Below, piece after piece: positions 48,601 to 58,015 of a stretch of 64,000 nucleotides of DNA. The translations under genes and the position numbers were made by a program. Position 1 is the first letter of the stretch. Every line of letters begins with the position of its first letter. The notes below the pieces were generated by a model. The model was not told the DNA's origin, made no database searches, and worked only from the letters and a program-made list of their open reading frames with translations. This DNA comes from Salinispora mooreana (lineage in GTDB: Bacteria > Actinomycetota > Actinomycetes > Mycobacteriales > Micromonosporaceae), in contig NZ_KB900614.1 in the NCBI RefSeq assembly GCF_000379065.1, positions 2,347,149 through 2,411,148 on the forward strand. The letters are read 5' to 3'.

Positions 48601-49392
48601 CCGGACATCCCCTGGATCGAGACCCGCCTACAGCGTGAGCTTACCGCCGTGGCGGACCCGCACACCTACACAAAGGGCACGACCAACAGAGTCGACTGGT
48701 TCGCACCCGCCATTCGACCGGCCTTCAACCAGTCAGCCTGGACCCAGAACAGTCGGCACCAGGACTCCATGACTCTCAACCCGGCCGCCTGGAGCCCGTC
48801 GGGCACCACCCTCGAGTACCGCGGGATGATGGGGCCACCCCCGCAAGAGCACATCAAGCTGTATCAGGGCGACACCCTGCTGCACGAAGACCAGAATTAT
48901 TCCCACCTAGTCGACAGGGAGGTGCCGGCCGGCACGCTGCCGTACCGGCTGGTGTTGGACGCGTCGCGCTCGGCCGACGAGTGGCGACTGTCGACCCGAA
49001 CCCACACCGAGTGGGACTTCATCTCCAGCACCAATGATGCTGACCCGTCCGACCCCGTCCCGCTCACGCTGCTGCAACTCGACTACGAGTTGGAGACCGA
49101 CCTGCGGGGCGACGTCGAGGCCGGCACCCGCCAGGAAATCAGCATCACCCCCAGGCCACAGCCCGGCGGCTCCGGCACCGGCACCATCACCTCCGTGGAG
49201 CTTGAGGTCTCCTACGACGACGGCACCACCTGGAAACCCGTCACCCTCACCCAGGGCGACGGCGACCGCCACACCGGAACCCTGAAGCTGCCGAAGCAGT
49301 CCGACGGCTTCATCTCGCTCCGCGCCGCCGCCGACACCGACACCGGCTTCGCCATCCGACAGGAACTCATCCGCGCCTACGGCCTGCGATGA
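45694..49392 (+). CDS. Secreted subtilisin-like serine protease (S8) with PA domain
   Basis: 1,232 residues from ATG at 45694; a GTG at 45661 would overlap the promoter palindrome and is rejected. A signal peptide (RRRLIAAVVAAGMIAAST) leads into a propeptide-like region. The catalytic triad is Asp243 (VLDTGID), His275 (RGHGTHVA) and Ser445 (KTGTSMAAPH), with the oxyanion Asn in AAGNNG. A cell-surface beta-rich domain follows, then a protease-associated domain at about 790-880 (VAVVTRSDEV, AAAAAAGAELLLVAND). The C-terminal part is all beta. It is an extracellular protease for nutrient release or processing. Its codons are strongly C-ending. A terminator follows at 49398. Confidence 0.93.
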   Translation: MPMSSHPSPFAAGGSRRRLIAAVVAAGMIAASTAAIDPAAATAGPPPTTAPLAAPETHTVTLVTGDVVTLRTLADGKTITEVDQPDDATGGFSIQQHGDDLFVLPDEALPLLANDQLDQRLFNVTDLIEMDYDDAHTTDIPLIATYPPEAAARTTTTALHGTTLTHDLPAINGHALTTDKEDTRTLWTTLTAGSGQTRASGVPKLWLDGQVTTTLADSVPQVGAPEAWDAGYDGDGVTVAVLDTGIDPTHPDLTDQIQDAVSFVPDEDTTDPRGHGTHVASIIAGTGAASDGDNTGVAPGADLLIGKVLNNYGNGYDSWIIAGMQWAAESGADVVNMSLGNATRTDVLDPMTLAVDALSAQHDTLFVIAAGNNGMTIGTPGNAESALTVGAVDKQDQLAWFSSVGPLAGTGGLKPDLTAPGVAVNAARSQQSTGDGMYTFKTGTSMAAPHVAGAAAILAQQNPDWTGQQLKDALMSSAETLSDSYTAFQVGTGRLDVAAAVDSTVRAAGSAFIGYFEWPHQPTDTPVTEPVTFTNSGTTPVTLDLTTTGSDAFTLNDSKVTVPAGGQVDVPVTADPGGIAIGSHTGYLVGTDPTTGVTITRTALGLLKEEERYGLTIKVRDRNGDPTQAYVRVREDDDWWSRYVEVNGERTLRLTPGTYMVETKAEIPGERADSLGLALLAAPETVLDKPAEVTLDASQARLLDTTTPQRTQDRQRLLQYIIDTGTGAAPDYYVHVIAPEYDDVYVLPTEKSTENSFAMAAKWRKDEPVLSLRALGLLPIDAVVQPGSTITTGKQWLSPVYAGTGAPEDYTDLDVEGRVAVVTRSDEVSAPDRAAAAAAAGAELLLVANDNPGILYEDVGESPIPVASVHRDIGDLLATLAEHGIPPLKVTQKKYADTIYDLAQIWREQVPDQPLTYHPSHSDLARIDARYHAVQDTEGSGYRADAALGLPIGLPEPEWYPSTRTEWVTPDIPWIETRLQRELTAVADPHTYTKGTTNRVDWFAPAIRPAFNQSAWTQNSRHQDSMTLNPAAWSPSGTTLEYRGMMGPPPQEHIKLYQGDTLLHEDQNYSHLVDREVPAGTLPYRLVLDASRSADEWRLSTRTHTEWDFISSTNDADPSDPVPLTLLQLDYELETDLRGDVEAGTRQEISITPRPQPGGSGTGTITSVELEVSYDDGTTWKPVTLTQGDGDRHTGTLKLPKQSDGFISLRAAADTDTGFAIRQELIRAYGLR

Positions 49393-49397
49393 CCTAA

Positions 49398-49441
49398 CCG
49401 GCGGGGTCCCCGGATCGACAACGCTCCGGGGGCCCCGCCGG
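49398..49441. terminator. Terminator after the subtilase gene
   Basis: A 17-bp stem with one mismatch: CCGGCGGGGTCCCCGGA at 49398-49414 pairs with TCCGGGGGCCCCGCCGG at 49425-49441, with a 10-base loop, starting 6 bp after the stop codon. No U tract, as is normal in high-GC actinobacteria. Confidence 0.85.
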
Positions 49442-49489
49442 GGCCCCCGGCCAGCGCGGACGACCGTTCCAGGTGCATCTGGGTGGCTC

Positions 49490-49742
49490 ATGCCCGCCAC
49501 TGCCGCAGCGGAGTCGCTACCGATCACGCTGATCATCGCTGATGTCACGCTGGCGCTGGTCCCGTTGACGGACACCACCGAGGGCGAGACCGGTGCAGTG
49601 CTGCTACCTCGCAACGGACTACTGGCCGCGATGGAAGTCGCTGCGCACCCTGCAACGGCGGCTGCGCCACCTGATGGACCTCGCCGGGGCGGCGTCCCGG
49701 ATGCGGCTCGGTGGGTACGCCGCCCGAGCAGGCTGGGTGTGA
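49490..49742 (+). pseudogene. Decayed TrmB/LuxR-type regulator (frameshifted 3' remnant)
   Basis: One frame from 49490 reads LPITLIIADVTLALVPLTDT then GAVLLPRNGLLAAMEV. A second frame (shifted) from 49632 reads [20 protein letters not shown] then [16 protein letters not shown] and stops at TGA 49740-49742. Both match consecutive parts of a common actinobacterial family in which a ligand-binding domain is followed by a C-terminal LuxR helix-turn-helix. So it is one gene broken by a frameshift and lacking its N-terminal two-thirds. It occupies most of the 486-bp interval between the subtilase and the group 2 sigma gene. Confidence 0.65.
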
Positions 49743-49821
49743 CCACGAGCACCCCGACTCCGGTACCGCTGAGGATCGCGCCTCACTCCCGTTTCACGCC
49801 CGACGCACCAAGCTGAATGTC

Positions 49822-49843
49822 AACCGGCGGAACCGCGCCGGTT
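49822..49843. promoter_or_regulatory. Palindrome upstream of the group 2 sigma factor gene
   Basis: AACCGGCG and CGCCGGTT separated by GAACCG, 35 bp before the ATG. It may be an operator or a leader hairpin near the ribosome binding site (GGGGAGAG at 49864-49871). Confidence 0.45.
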
Positions 49844-49878
49844 CACGGCACAGACGTGGATACGGGGAGAGACGAAAG

Positions 49879-50877
<999 letters not shown>

Positions 50878-50932
50878 CCGGCGCGACCAGTTCCGGAACC
50901 GTCCGCTCAAGGCCAAGCCGCACGGACTCGCG

Positions 50933-53551
50933 TCACAGGCGACGGGGGCCGGTGTCGGGGCGGACGGTAGCGGAGCCGAGCCGTACGGTGGCGTGCAGCA
51001 CCGACACGCCGTCCGGCCGGGCCAGCACCGGGTTCAGCGTCAGGGTGCGGGCCCGAGGCTGCTCGTCGGCGAGCCGTCCGACCCGGAGCAGCAACTCGGC
51101 CAGGGCCTTCCGGTCCACCGGCGCCGCCCCACGATGACCGCGCAGCAGTGGGGCCGCGCGGGGCTCGTCCACCAACTCGGCGGCGTCCCGGTCGGTCAGT
51201 GGCACCGCCCGCCAGGCCCGGTCGCCGAGCAGCTCGGTGGCGACACCCCCCACGCCGAAGCCCACCACCGGCCCGAACGCCGGATCCTCCACGAGCTCCA
51301 CCACACAGGCCACTCCGGCCGGGACCATCGGCTGGACCAGGACATCCGCGCCAAACTCCGCCGCCATCGTGACGTACGCGCGTCGTACTCGCGCCTTGTC
51401 GGGGAGGTCGAGGCGGACGGCACCCAGGTCCAGCCGGTGCCGCAGACCGGGGGCGGCGGCCTTTATCGCCACCGGGTACCCCAGCTTTCGCGCCGCCGCG
51501 ACGGCCTCCTGCTCCGACGCCACCAGCACCGACTCCACCACGTTGATCCCGTACGCGGCGAGCAGCCCAACCGGGTCGAACGTCTCCGGCCGCAGCGCTG
51601 CCTGGGCCGCGTCCCCGTCTACGTCAGCCAGTTCCGGGTGCGTGCCGGTGGGGCGACGCAGCCATCCGGCGTACGCGGTCACCTGCCCCAGGGCACGCAC
51701 CGCCTCCTCTACGCTCGAGTACGCGGGCACCCCGGAGGGGGCGCGTCCGGCCAGGAACGTCGTCACGGTGGGCTTGCCGCCGGCAAGCACCGCGGGCAGC
51801 GCCGAGGTGAGGTCGGTCTCGGCGTCGGGCAGCTGGCCCGGCAGCGGCGGGGCGAAGACCGCCACCAGGGCGTCCACCCCGTCGTCGGCCACGGCGGCGC
51901 CGAGAGCGGTGGCGAAGTCGGCCGCCCCGGCGTCTGGCCCGACGTCGCGGGGATAACCGTCGGCGACGGTGAGCCCCACCGCGGTGGCGGCGGAGGCGGC
52001 CAACCCGGTCAACGCCCAGGAGTTACCGACGATCCCCACCCGGTCGCCAGCGGGCAGCGGCTGGTTGGCCAGCAGCACGCCGACATCGAGCAGTTCGGCG
52101 ACGGTGTCCACCCGAATCACCCCGGACTGGGCGAAGAGAGCGCTGATCGCGGCGTCGTCCGGACCCGTCGCATCGGGGCCGACCGCACCGGGACCCGCTG
52201 CACCCACACCGGCCACGACCTCAGCTACACCCGCCGACGCGCCAGGACCGGATGCGTGAGCCGACGGCGCCAGCGCGACGATCGGCTTCTCCCGCCCGAT
52301 GCCGCGGGCCAGTCGGGCGAACTTGCGGGGATTGCCGAAGGTTTCCAGGTACAGCAGGATCACATCGGTGTTCGGGTCGTCCTGCCAGTACTGCAACAGG
52401 TCGTTACCGGAGACGTCGGCCCGGTTCCCGGCCGACACGAAGCTGGACAGCCCAAGTCCCCGCCGCTCCATCTCGGCCAGCAGCGCCACCCCGAACGCAC
52501 CGGACTGGCTGAACAGACCAACCCGACCGGGGACCGGCAACCGCGGGGCCAGCGTGGCGTTCAGGCGTACCTCGGTGCTGGTGTTCGCCATCCCCAGGCA
52601 GTTCGGGCCGATGATCCGCATACCCGCCGCGTGCGCCGCCCGAACCAGCCGGCGCTGGGCGACCGCGCCGTCAGCACCGGCCTCGGCGAAACCCGCGCTG
52701 ATCACCACCAGGCCGTGCGCTCCCGCGGCGGCCGCATCGGCGACGACCGTCTCCATCGCCGCCGGCGGCACCGCCACCACCGCCAGGTCGATCGGCAGGC
52801 CCGCCGCGACGGCCGACGGGTACGCGGGCAGCCCGGCCACCATTCGCGCGCTCGGATGCACCGGCACCACCGCACCGGTGAACCCGTAGTCGCGCAGGTG
52901 CCCGAGGACCGCCGCCCCGACCCCCTGCCCGGTGGCGCTGGCCCCGTAGTAGGCGACCCCCCGGGGCGCGAGCAGCCGGGCGACCGACCGGGCCTCGGTG
53001 CGATGCTCGCGGCCCCGCTGCACCTCAAGGGTCGCCTCGGTCGGCGCGATCGGGAAGCTCAGGTGCACGACACCATCGGCGAACTGACGCCGCACCTGAT
53101 AGCCAAAGTCGGCGAAGACCCGGAGCATCGCGTTGTTTGCCGGCAGCACCTCCGCCACGAAGGTCGGGATGCCGACCCGCCGGGCCGCGTCGGCGAGATG
53201 TTCCAGCAGCACCGATCCGATGCCCCGGCCCTGGTATGCGTCCTCGACCACGAAGGCGACCTCGGCTTCGGTGGCGGCTGGACCCAGCCGCTCGTACCGG
53301 CCAACCGCGACGATCTGGTCGCTGGCCAGCACGACGAACGCCTCCCGGTCGTGGTGGTCAACGTTGACGAACCGCCGCAGGTCGCGCTTTGGAATCCGGG
53401 GGTACGGCGAGAAGTAGCGCAGGTAGCGGGTGCGCTCGGAGAAACGCGAGTGCATGGCGACGATGCCCGGTGCGTCCGCTGGCCGGATCGGCCGCAGTTG
53501 GACCGTGGCGCCGTCGCTGAGCAGCACGTCCACTGGCTGTTGACCTGTCAC
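50933..53551 (-). CDS. Bifunctional GNAT acetyltransferase / acyl-CoA synthetase (ADP-forming) fusion
   Basis: 872 residues from GTG at 53551 with GGGAGGAAGG upstream. An N-terminal GNAT domain (about 15-170) has the acetyl-CoA loop YQGRGIGSVLLEHLA. Then come a CoA-binding domain (GVAYYGASATGQGVGAAVLG), ligase domains with IGPNCLGMAN and FSQSGAFG, and a C-terminal ATP-grasp domain (AARKLGYPVAIKAAAPGLRH, VLVQPMVPAG). This is the reverse domain order of E. coli PatZ, but the same protein-lysine acetyltransferase group found in Streptomyces. Such enzymes acetylate and inactivate acyl-CoA synthetases. It is transcribed 80 bp after acuC, a deacetylase, forming an acetylation/deacetylation pair. 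Confidence 0.9.
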   Translation of the reverse strand: MTGQQPVDVLLSDGATVQLRPIRPADAPGIVAMHSRFSERTRYLRYFSPYPRIPKRDLRRFVNVDHHDREAFVVLASDQIVAVGRYERLGPAATEAEVAFVVEDAYQGRGIGSVLLEHLADAARRVGIPTFVAEVLPANNAMLRVFADFGYQVRRQFADGVVHLSFPIAPTEATLEVQRGREHRTEARSVARLLAPRGVAYYGASATGQGVGAAVLGHLRDYGFTGAVVPVHPSARMVAGLPAYPSAVAAGLPIDLAVVAVPPAAMETVVADAAAAGAHGLVVISAGFAEAGADGAVAQRRLVRAAHAAGMRIIGPNCLGMANTSTEVRLNATLAPRLPVPGRVGLFSQSGAFGVALLAEMERRGLGLSSFVSAGNRADVSGNDLLQYWQDDPNTDVILLYLETFGNPRKFARLARGIGREKPIVALAPSAHASGPGASAGVAEVVAGVGAAGPGAVGPDATGPDDAAISALFAQSGVIRVDTVAELLDVGVLLANQPLPAGDRVGIVGNSWALTGLAASAATAVGLTVADGYPRDVGPDAGAADFATALGAAVADDGVDALVAVFAPPLPGQLPDAETDLTSALPAVLAGGKPTVTTFLAGRAPSGVPAYSSVEEAVRALGQVTAYAGWLRRPTGTHPELADVDGDAAQAALRPETFDPVGLLAAYGINVVESVLVASEQEAVAAARKLGYPVAIKAAAPGLRHRLDLGAVRLDLPDKARVRRAYVTMAAEFGADVLVQPMVPAGVACVVELVEDPAFGPVVGFGVGGVATELLGDRAWRAVPLTDRDAAELVDEPRAAPLLRGHRGAAPVDRKALAELLLRVGRLADEQPRARTLTLNPVLARPDGVSVLHATVRLGSATVRPDTGPRRL

Positions 53552-53631
53552 ACGAGCGTCCTTCCTCCCGGCCGCGTTCGGTCCGGTGGCGTCGAAGGTC
53601 AGCGCGACCGCTGGGTGACTCGACACGGGCC

Positions 53632-54813
53632 CTAGTCGCGCGGGTCGTACGGGTCGAGCCCGAGCAGCGGGAACACCGCCTTGCGGGCGGCCACGATGGC
53701 CCGGTCCACCGAGTTCGGCTCCCCGGAGGGCTGCCACGACTCGTACGACGGGTTGACCTCGTCGGTCATCCGCAACGGCACCTCCTGCCCCGGACGGCGG
53801 ATCTGGGCGAGCTCGCGCCAGGCGGGCGGAGAGAGCGTGGCCGGCGCGAGCGGTTCACCGGTGGCCACCGCGAGCAGGTGGGTCCAGGCCCGGGGCACGA
53901 CCTCGACCAGCGCGTATCCCCCGCCGCCGGTGGCGACCCAGCGGCCCTCGCAGAGCTCGTCGGCGAGCGCCCGTAGAGCGATGTAGGTGGCCCGCTGACC
54001 GTCAACCGACAGGCGCAGGTCAGCCAGGGGGTCGAGCCGGTGCGCGTCCGCGCCACACTGGGTGACCAGGATCTCCGGCGCGAACGCGCGCAGCACCGAC
54101 GGCACGATGGCGTGGAACGCCCGCTGCCAGCCGGCGTCCTCGGCCCCGGGTGGCAGCGGCACGTTGACCGCGGTTCCCTGGGCCTGTGCACCGCCGGTCT
54201 CGTCGGGAAACCCGGTGCCCGGAAAGAGCGCGAGTGGAGTCTCGTGCAGGCTAACCGTGAGCACCCGCGGGTCATCCCAGAAGACCTGTTGCACTCCGTC
54301 GCCGTGGTGCACGTCCACATCGACATAGGCGACCCGACGCGCCCCCAGGTCGAGCAGGCGGGCGATGCCCACGGCGGGATCGTTGTAGACGCAGAAGCCG
54401 GCGGCCCGGTCGGGCATCGCATGATGCAGACCGCCCGCCACGTTGACCGCCCGACGTGCCATGCCCTGCCAGACCGCCTCGGCTGCCGCGACGGTGGCCC
54501 CGGTGACCAACGCGCTGGCCTCGTGCATCTTCGGAAATACCGGATTGTCCGGGGTGCCCAGCCCGAACCCGGTGAAGAACGGATCCTGCGGGGCAGCTCG
54601 CACGGCTTCCAGGTAGGCCGGATCGTGCACCCGGGTCAGCAGCTCGTCGTCGGCGGGCTTCGGCTCGACCAGCCGCACCCCGGGACGCCCGAGCACACCC
54701 AGCTCACGGGCGAGCGCGACGGTCAGCTCGACCCGTACCGGGTCGAGAGGGTGGTCGCCGAAGTCGTAGGAGAGCAGTCTCTCGTCCCACACCACCACTG
54801 TGTCGTCCGACAT
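53632..54813 (-). CDS. acuC: AcuC-type deacetylase (histone deacetylase family)
   Basis: 393 residues from ATG at 54813 (MSDDTVVVWDERLLSYDFG); a longer frame to 54909 is not needed. Class I HDAC features: GGLHHAMPDRAAGFCVYND with the catalytic His pair, and the zinc ligands in VAYVDVDVHHGDGVQQVF and VTQCGADAH; GGGGYALVEVVPRAW closes the site. AcuC removes acetyl groups from lysine of acetyl-CoA synthetase, activating it. The adjacent downstream gene encodes a GNAT/ligase fusion likely to add such groups. Confidence 0.93.
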   Translation of the reverse strand: MSDDTVVVWDERLLSYDFGDHPLDPVRVELTVALARELGVLGRPGVRLVEPKPADDELLTRVHDPAYLEAVRAAPQDPFFTGFGLGTPDNPVFPKMHEASALVTGATVAAAEAVWQGMARRAVNVAGGLHHAMPDRAAGFCVYNDPAVGIARLLDLGARRVAYVDVDVHHGDGVQQVFWDDPRVLTVSLHETPLALFPGTGFPDETGGAQAQGTAVNVPLPPGAEDAGWQRAFHAIVPSVLRAFAPEILVTQCGADAHRLDPLADLRLSVDGQRATYIALRALADELCEGRWVATGGGGYALVEVVPRAWTHLLAVATGEPLAPATLSPPAWRELAQIRRPGQEVPLRMTDEVNPSYESWQPSGEPNSVDRAIVAARKAVFPLLGLDPYDPRD

Positions 54814-54959
54814 GGGGCCTATCGTCGCACGAGGACTCCGCCGGCCCGTCACACGCGCTGCCCACGCCGCCGGTGTCGGCGCGGCGTGGGCAGCGGTAGC
54901 CGGAGACATGAGTGGCCACCCGAGGGCGTGGCACCGCCCGGTGACGTGGAGGCCGCGGG

Positions 54960-55826
54960 TCAGGCCGACGTGGCCCCGGGTTCCTGCACCGTCGCGACGG
55001 GGCGGGACGGGTCGGCGACCCAGTTGCTCCAGGACCCGACGTAGAGGGCGACATCCGGACGACCGGCCAGGTGCAGGGCGAGAACGGCCTGGGCGGCGGT
55101 CACGCCGGAACCACAGTAGACTCCGACCGGCTCGGCGGCGGCCACCCCGGCGCCGGCGAACCGCTCCCGCAGCACATCGGCCCCGGGGAAGCGGCCCTCG
55201 GTCACATACGCCGCAGCCGGCAGGTTGACCGCACCCGGCACATGCCCGGCAACCGGATCGACCGGCTCGTTCTCCCCCCGGTAGCGCGGTGCGGCGCGAA
55301 CGTCAACCAGGGTCCCCGCCTCGGCTGCGGCCAGCTGGGCGGCCTCGGCCGCGACCAGCACCGGCAGGGCGCCGGGGTGCACCTCGATGTCGCCCGGGCG
55401 CGGGGTGGGCGCCTCGGTGGAGGTGGGCAGCCCCGCCGCCATCCAGGCGGGGTGGCCGCCGTGCAGCAGGCGTACCGGCCGGTGACCGGCCCAGCGCAGC
55501 GTCCACCAGGCGCGGGCGGCGGACATGCCGTCCCCACCGTCGTAGACCACGACCGGGTGCCCGGCCCGCACACCGGCGGCCCGCAGCGCGGCCTGGAGGG
55601 CGGCGGGGTCGGGCAGCGGATGCCGGCCGGCGGCACCGGGCGGACCGCAGAGTTGGGTGTCCAGGTCAACGAAGACCGCCCCGGGCAGGTGCCCGGCGGC
55701 GTAGTCGTCGCGCCCGGGTGGGCCGGTCAGGCGCCAGCGGACGTCGAGCAGGGTCGGCGGGGCGTCACCGTGCATCTCGGCGGCGAGCTGGTCGGCCTCG
55801 ACCAGCAGCTTTTCGGTACCGGACAT
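54960..55826 (-). CDS. sseA: Sulfurtransferase with two rhodanese domains
   Basis: 288 residues. An N-terminal inactive rhodanese domain (LLDVRWRLTGPPGRDDYAAG ... VVVYDGGDGMSAARAWW) and a C-terminal active one with catalytic cysteine in VGVYCGSGVTAAQAVL. The loop CGSGVTA is that of 3-mercaptopyruvate sulfurtransferases. It moves sulfane sulfur to thiols or cyanide. It stands alone on the minus strand, divergent from the LysR gene with only 40 bp between them. Confidence 0.93.
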   Translation of the reverse strand: MSGTEKLLVEADQLAAEMHGDAPPTLLDVRWRLTGPPGRDDYAAGHLPGAVFVDLDTQLCGPPGAAGRHPLPDPAALQAALRAAGVRAGHPVVVYDGGDGMSAARAWWTLRWAGHRPVRLLHGGHPAWMAAGLPTSTEAPTPRPGDIEVHPGALPVLVAAEAAQLAAAEAGTLVDVRAAPRYRGENEPVDPVAGHVPGAVNLPAAAYVTEGRFPGADVLRERFAGAGVAAAEPVGVYCGSGVTAAQAVLALHLAGRPDVALYVGSWSNWVADPSRPVATVQEPGATSA

Positions 55827-55866
55827 GACACCCAGTCAACACTATCCGCCTGCGTAGAATCGGCGG

Positions 55867-56740
55867 GTGGATGTGGTGGCTGCCTGCCGGGCCTTCGTGG
55901 CCGTCAGTGGCCACGGCAGCTTCACCTCCGGCGCCGCCGCAGCGGGAATCCCCCAGTCGGTGGCCAGCCGGCGCATCGCCGCCCTGGAGGGACACTTCGG
56001 CGCCCGGCTCTTCGACCGGTCGTCCCGGGCGGTCCGGTTGACGCCGTTCGGGCGGGACATGCTGCGTACGGCCCGCCGCCTGGTGGACCTCGCCGGGCGG
56101 CGGCAACGGATCCAGCTGGAGGTACGGCCGGCCGACCCGGCAGGGCGCGAACAGCTCTGTCGGACCCTGGAGGTCAGCGCCGGGATCGTCGCGGCTCCGG
56201 CCGAGGCGGCGGTCTGGCGGGTTCCGCTCGGGCTGGCCTCCCGAACCGCCTTTCCCGCCCGGATGGTGTTCCTGGAGACCCTGCGCGCCGGTCGCGCCGG
56301 CGCGCAGGCGCGACGGCGGATCCTCATCCAACCCGAGGACGATGTCGCGCACCTGCGGGATCCGCTGACCCGCACCGGTCAGTCCGTCGGTCTGGCACCG
56401 ACCCAGGTGGCGGTCGCGCCGGCCCTGGTCGATGCCGCCGCCCAGGCTCTCAGCTCCCCTGACCTGCTGCTCTGCTCCCCCCAGCAGGCCGAGGACTTCG
56501 GGCTGCACTGGTGCACCCTGGCTGATCCCCGGCTCCAGCGCGGCTACGACGTCGCCGCCGGTGCGCACCAGGACCTCGACAGGCTGCGCTCTGCCCTGCA
56601 CTCGGACATCGCCCGCTGCCTGGGTGCCCAGGCCGGACAACCCGCCGACCGGGGAGCCGGGCAGCGAGGCGACCATGGCACATGTCGCGCGGGTGTTGCA
56701 CGGCTATCTGCGCACGGGCGCCCCGCCGTGGTGGGGTTAG
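55867..56740 (+). pseudogene. LysR-family transcriptional regulator with a frameshift
   Basis: From GTG 55867 the winged helix-turn-helix (AFVAVSGHGSFTSGAAAAGI, VASRRIAALEGHFGARLFDR) and a substrate-binding domain are read to about residue 252. Near 56622-56624 (CTGGGTGCC) the frame must move by one base. From there a different frame gives VPRPDNPPTGEPGSEATMAH then [18 protein letters not shown] and stops at TAG 56738-56740; this is the expected C-terminus. The original frame runs on through antisense of the beta-lactamase to 57042, which is not credible. One extra G explains everything. It is either a recent mutation or a sequencing error. It overlaps the beta-lactamase stop by 4 bp. Confidence 0.75.
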
Positions 56741-57660
56741 GTTCCCAGCTGGGCGAGGACCACCTCGGTGGCCTCGGCGATGAGAGCGTTGTCGAAGCTG
56801 GCGTCCGGTTCGTCCCGGCTGGACAGTACGGCGAGGACGACCGGCGCGCGATCCGGCGGCCAGAGCACCGCGATGTCGTTACGGGTGCCGTACCCGGCCG
56901 CTCCGGTCTTGTCCCCCACAACCCAGCCGTCGGGGACGCCGGCACGGATCAGCTCCCCACCGGTGGTGTTGCCCCGCAACCAGGCGTTGAGGACATCGCG
57001 GTCGGCGGGTTCGAGGGCGTCGTCGACCGCGTACTCGCGTAGGTCCTCGGTCAGGGCTCGGGCGGTGCTGGTGTCTCGCGGGTCGCCCGGGGTCGCCTCG
57101 TTGAGCTCGGTCTCGTATCGGGCCGCGTCGGTGACGTTGTCGCCGATCCCCTTCAGCTCCTGTTCGAACCGCTCGGGCCCCCCGAGGTGGCGCAGCAGCA
57201 GGTTGCCGGCGGTGTTGTCGCTGTAGCGAACGGCGGCGTCGGCGACGGCCCGCAACGTCATGCCCTCGGCGACATGCTGCTCCGTGATCGGCGAGTAGTC
57301 CACCAGATCGTCCGCCGAGTACCGCACCACCTGTTCCAGTTCGGCGTCGGTGGTCGCGTCGAGGACCTCGGCGGCGGCCAGCGCCTTGAAGGTCGAGCCG
57401 TAGGCGAACCGCTCGTTGGCCTGGTAGCGGACCGTCCGACCGGTGCCGGTGTCGACCGCGTAGATCCCCAGCCGAGCGTCGAACCTCTCCTCCAGCCGCC
57501 GGAACTCGTGGTGGAGGTCGGCAGCGGCTGAGGTACCGACGGTTACCGCACCGCCGGGCGCCCGCGCCCCGGTCGCGTCCGCGGTGGCGCAGGCGGACAG
57601 CGGGATGAGTGCCGTCACCCCGGCGACTGCGGCGATCACCCGCCGCGTCGAAATCGTCAT
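56737..57660 (-). CDS. bla: Class A beta-lactamase (lipoprotein)
   Basis: 307 residues from ATG at 57660. A signal peptide ends in lipobox LSAC (Cys24). Active-site motifs: STFK (Ser89, Lys92), SDN in [13 protein letters not shown], the omega-loop Glu in [11 protein letters not shown], and KTG in [14 protein letters not shown]. It hydrolyses beta-lactams outside the membrane. It converges on the frameshifted LysR-type gene, a regulator class that often controls beta-lactamases, but normally divergently; here the LysR points toward it, so control is doubtful. Confidence 0.96.
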   Translation of the reverse strand: MTISTRRVIAAVAGVTALIPLSACATADATGARAPGGAVTVGTSAAADLHHEFRRLEERFDARLGIYAVDTGTGRTVRYQANERFAYGSTFKALAAAEVLDATTDAELEQVVRYSADDLVDYSPITEQHVAEGMTLRAVADAAVRYSDNTAGNLLLRHLGGPERFEQELKGIGDNVTDAARYETELNEATPGDPRDTSTARALTEDLREYAVDDALEPADRDVLNAWLRGNTTGGELIRAGVPDGWVVGDKTGAAGYGTRNDIAVLWPPDRAPVVLAVLSSRDEPDASFDNALIAEATEVVLAQLGT

Positions 57661-57860
57661 CGTGACTCCCTACTTGTCGATGACCCGACCACGGAGAGTG
57701 CCAGTCGGGCTGGCCTCGACCTTGACAGGGGTTTGGGATGCCGTCGAAGACAGCAGAGGTGAAGTTCATGCTGATCTGGCATATGTGCTTTTCTGTCGTG
57801 CAGCTCATGCCCGAGGATCCGACCTCAGCGACCGGCACCATCGGCGCGGGTAACATCGAT

Positions 57861-57986
57861 GTGTCTCACGCCAAACCTGGGGGCCGGGTGACCGTGAAAT
57901 CCCAGATCGGGGGCCGGTACTGCCATGGTCAACCACAACCTGCGGTAGCGGGTCACGTGGATGATCTGGGGTCGCGCGTGAGACAC
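57861..57986. mobile_element. 126-bp element with 11-bp terminal inverted repeats (MITE-like or IS remnant)
   Basis: GTGTCTCACGC at 57861-57871 is mirrored exactly by GCGTGAGACAC at 57976-57986. Inside, CCCAGATC occurs near both ends in opposite orientation. There is no coding capacity and I see no clear target-site duplication. It lies in the 355-bp gap between bla and the dtxR gene, upstream of the latter. The rest of the gap (57,661-57,860) has no supported gene. Confidence 0.5.
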
Positions 57987-58015
57987 TTGCCGTCCGATTT
58001 GTTTCTCGTTAACGG

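Noticed and set aside
56741-57042. C-terminal extension of the LysR reading frame
   Set aside because: It is antisense to the beta-lactamase gene; a frameshift near 56622 restores the true C-terminus.
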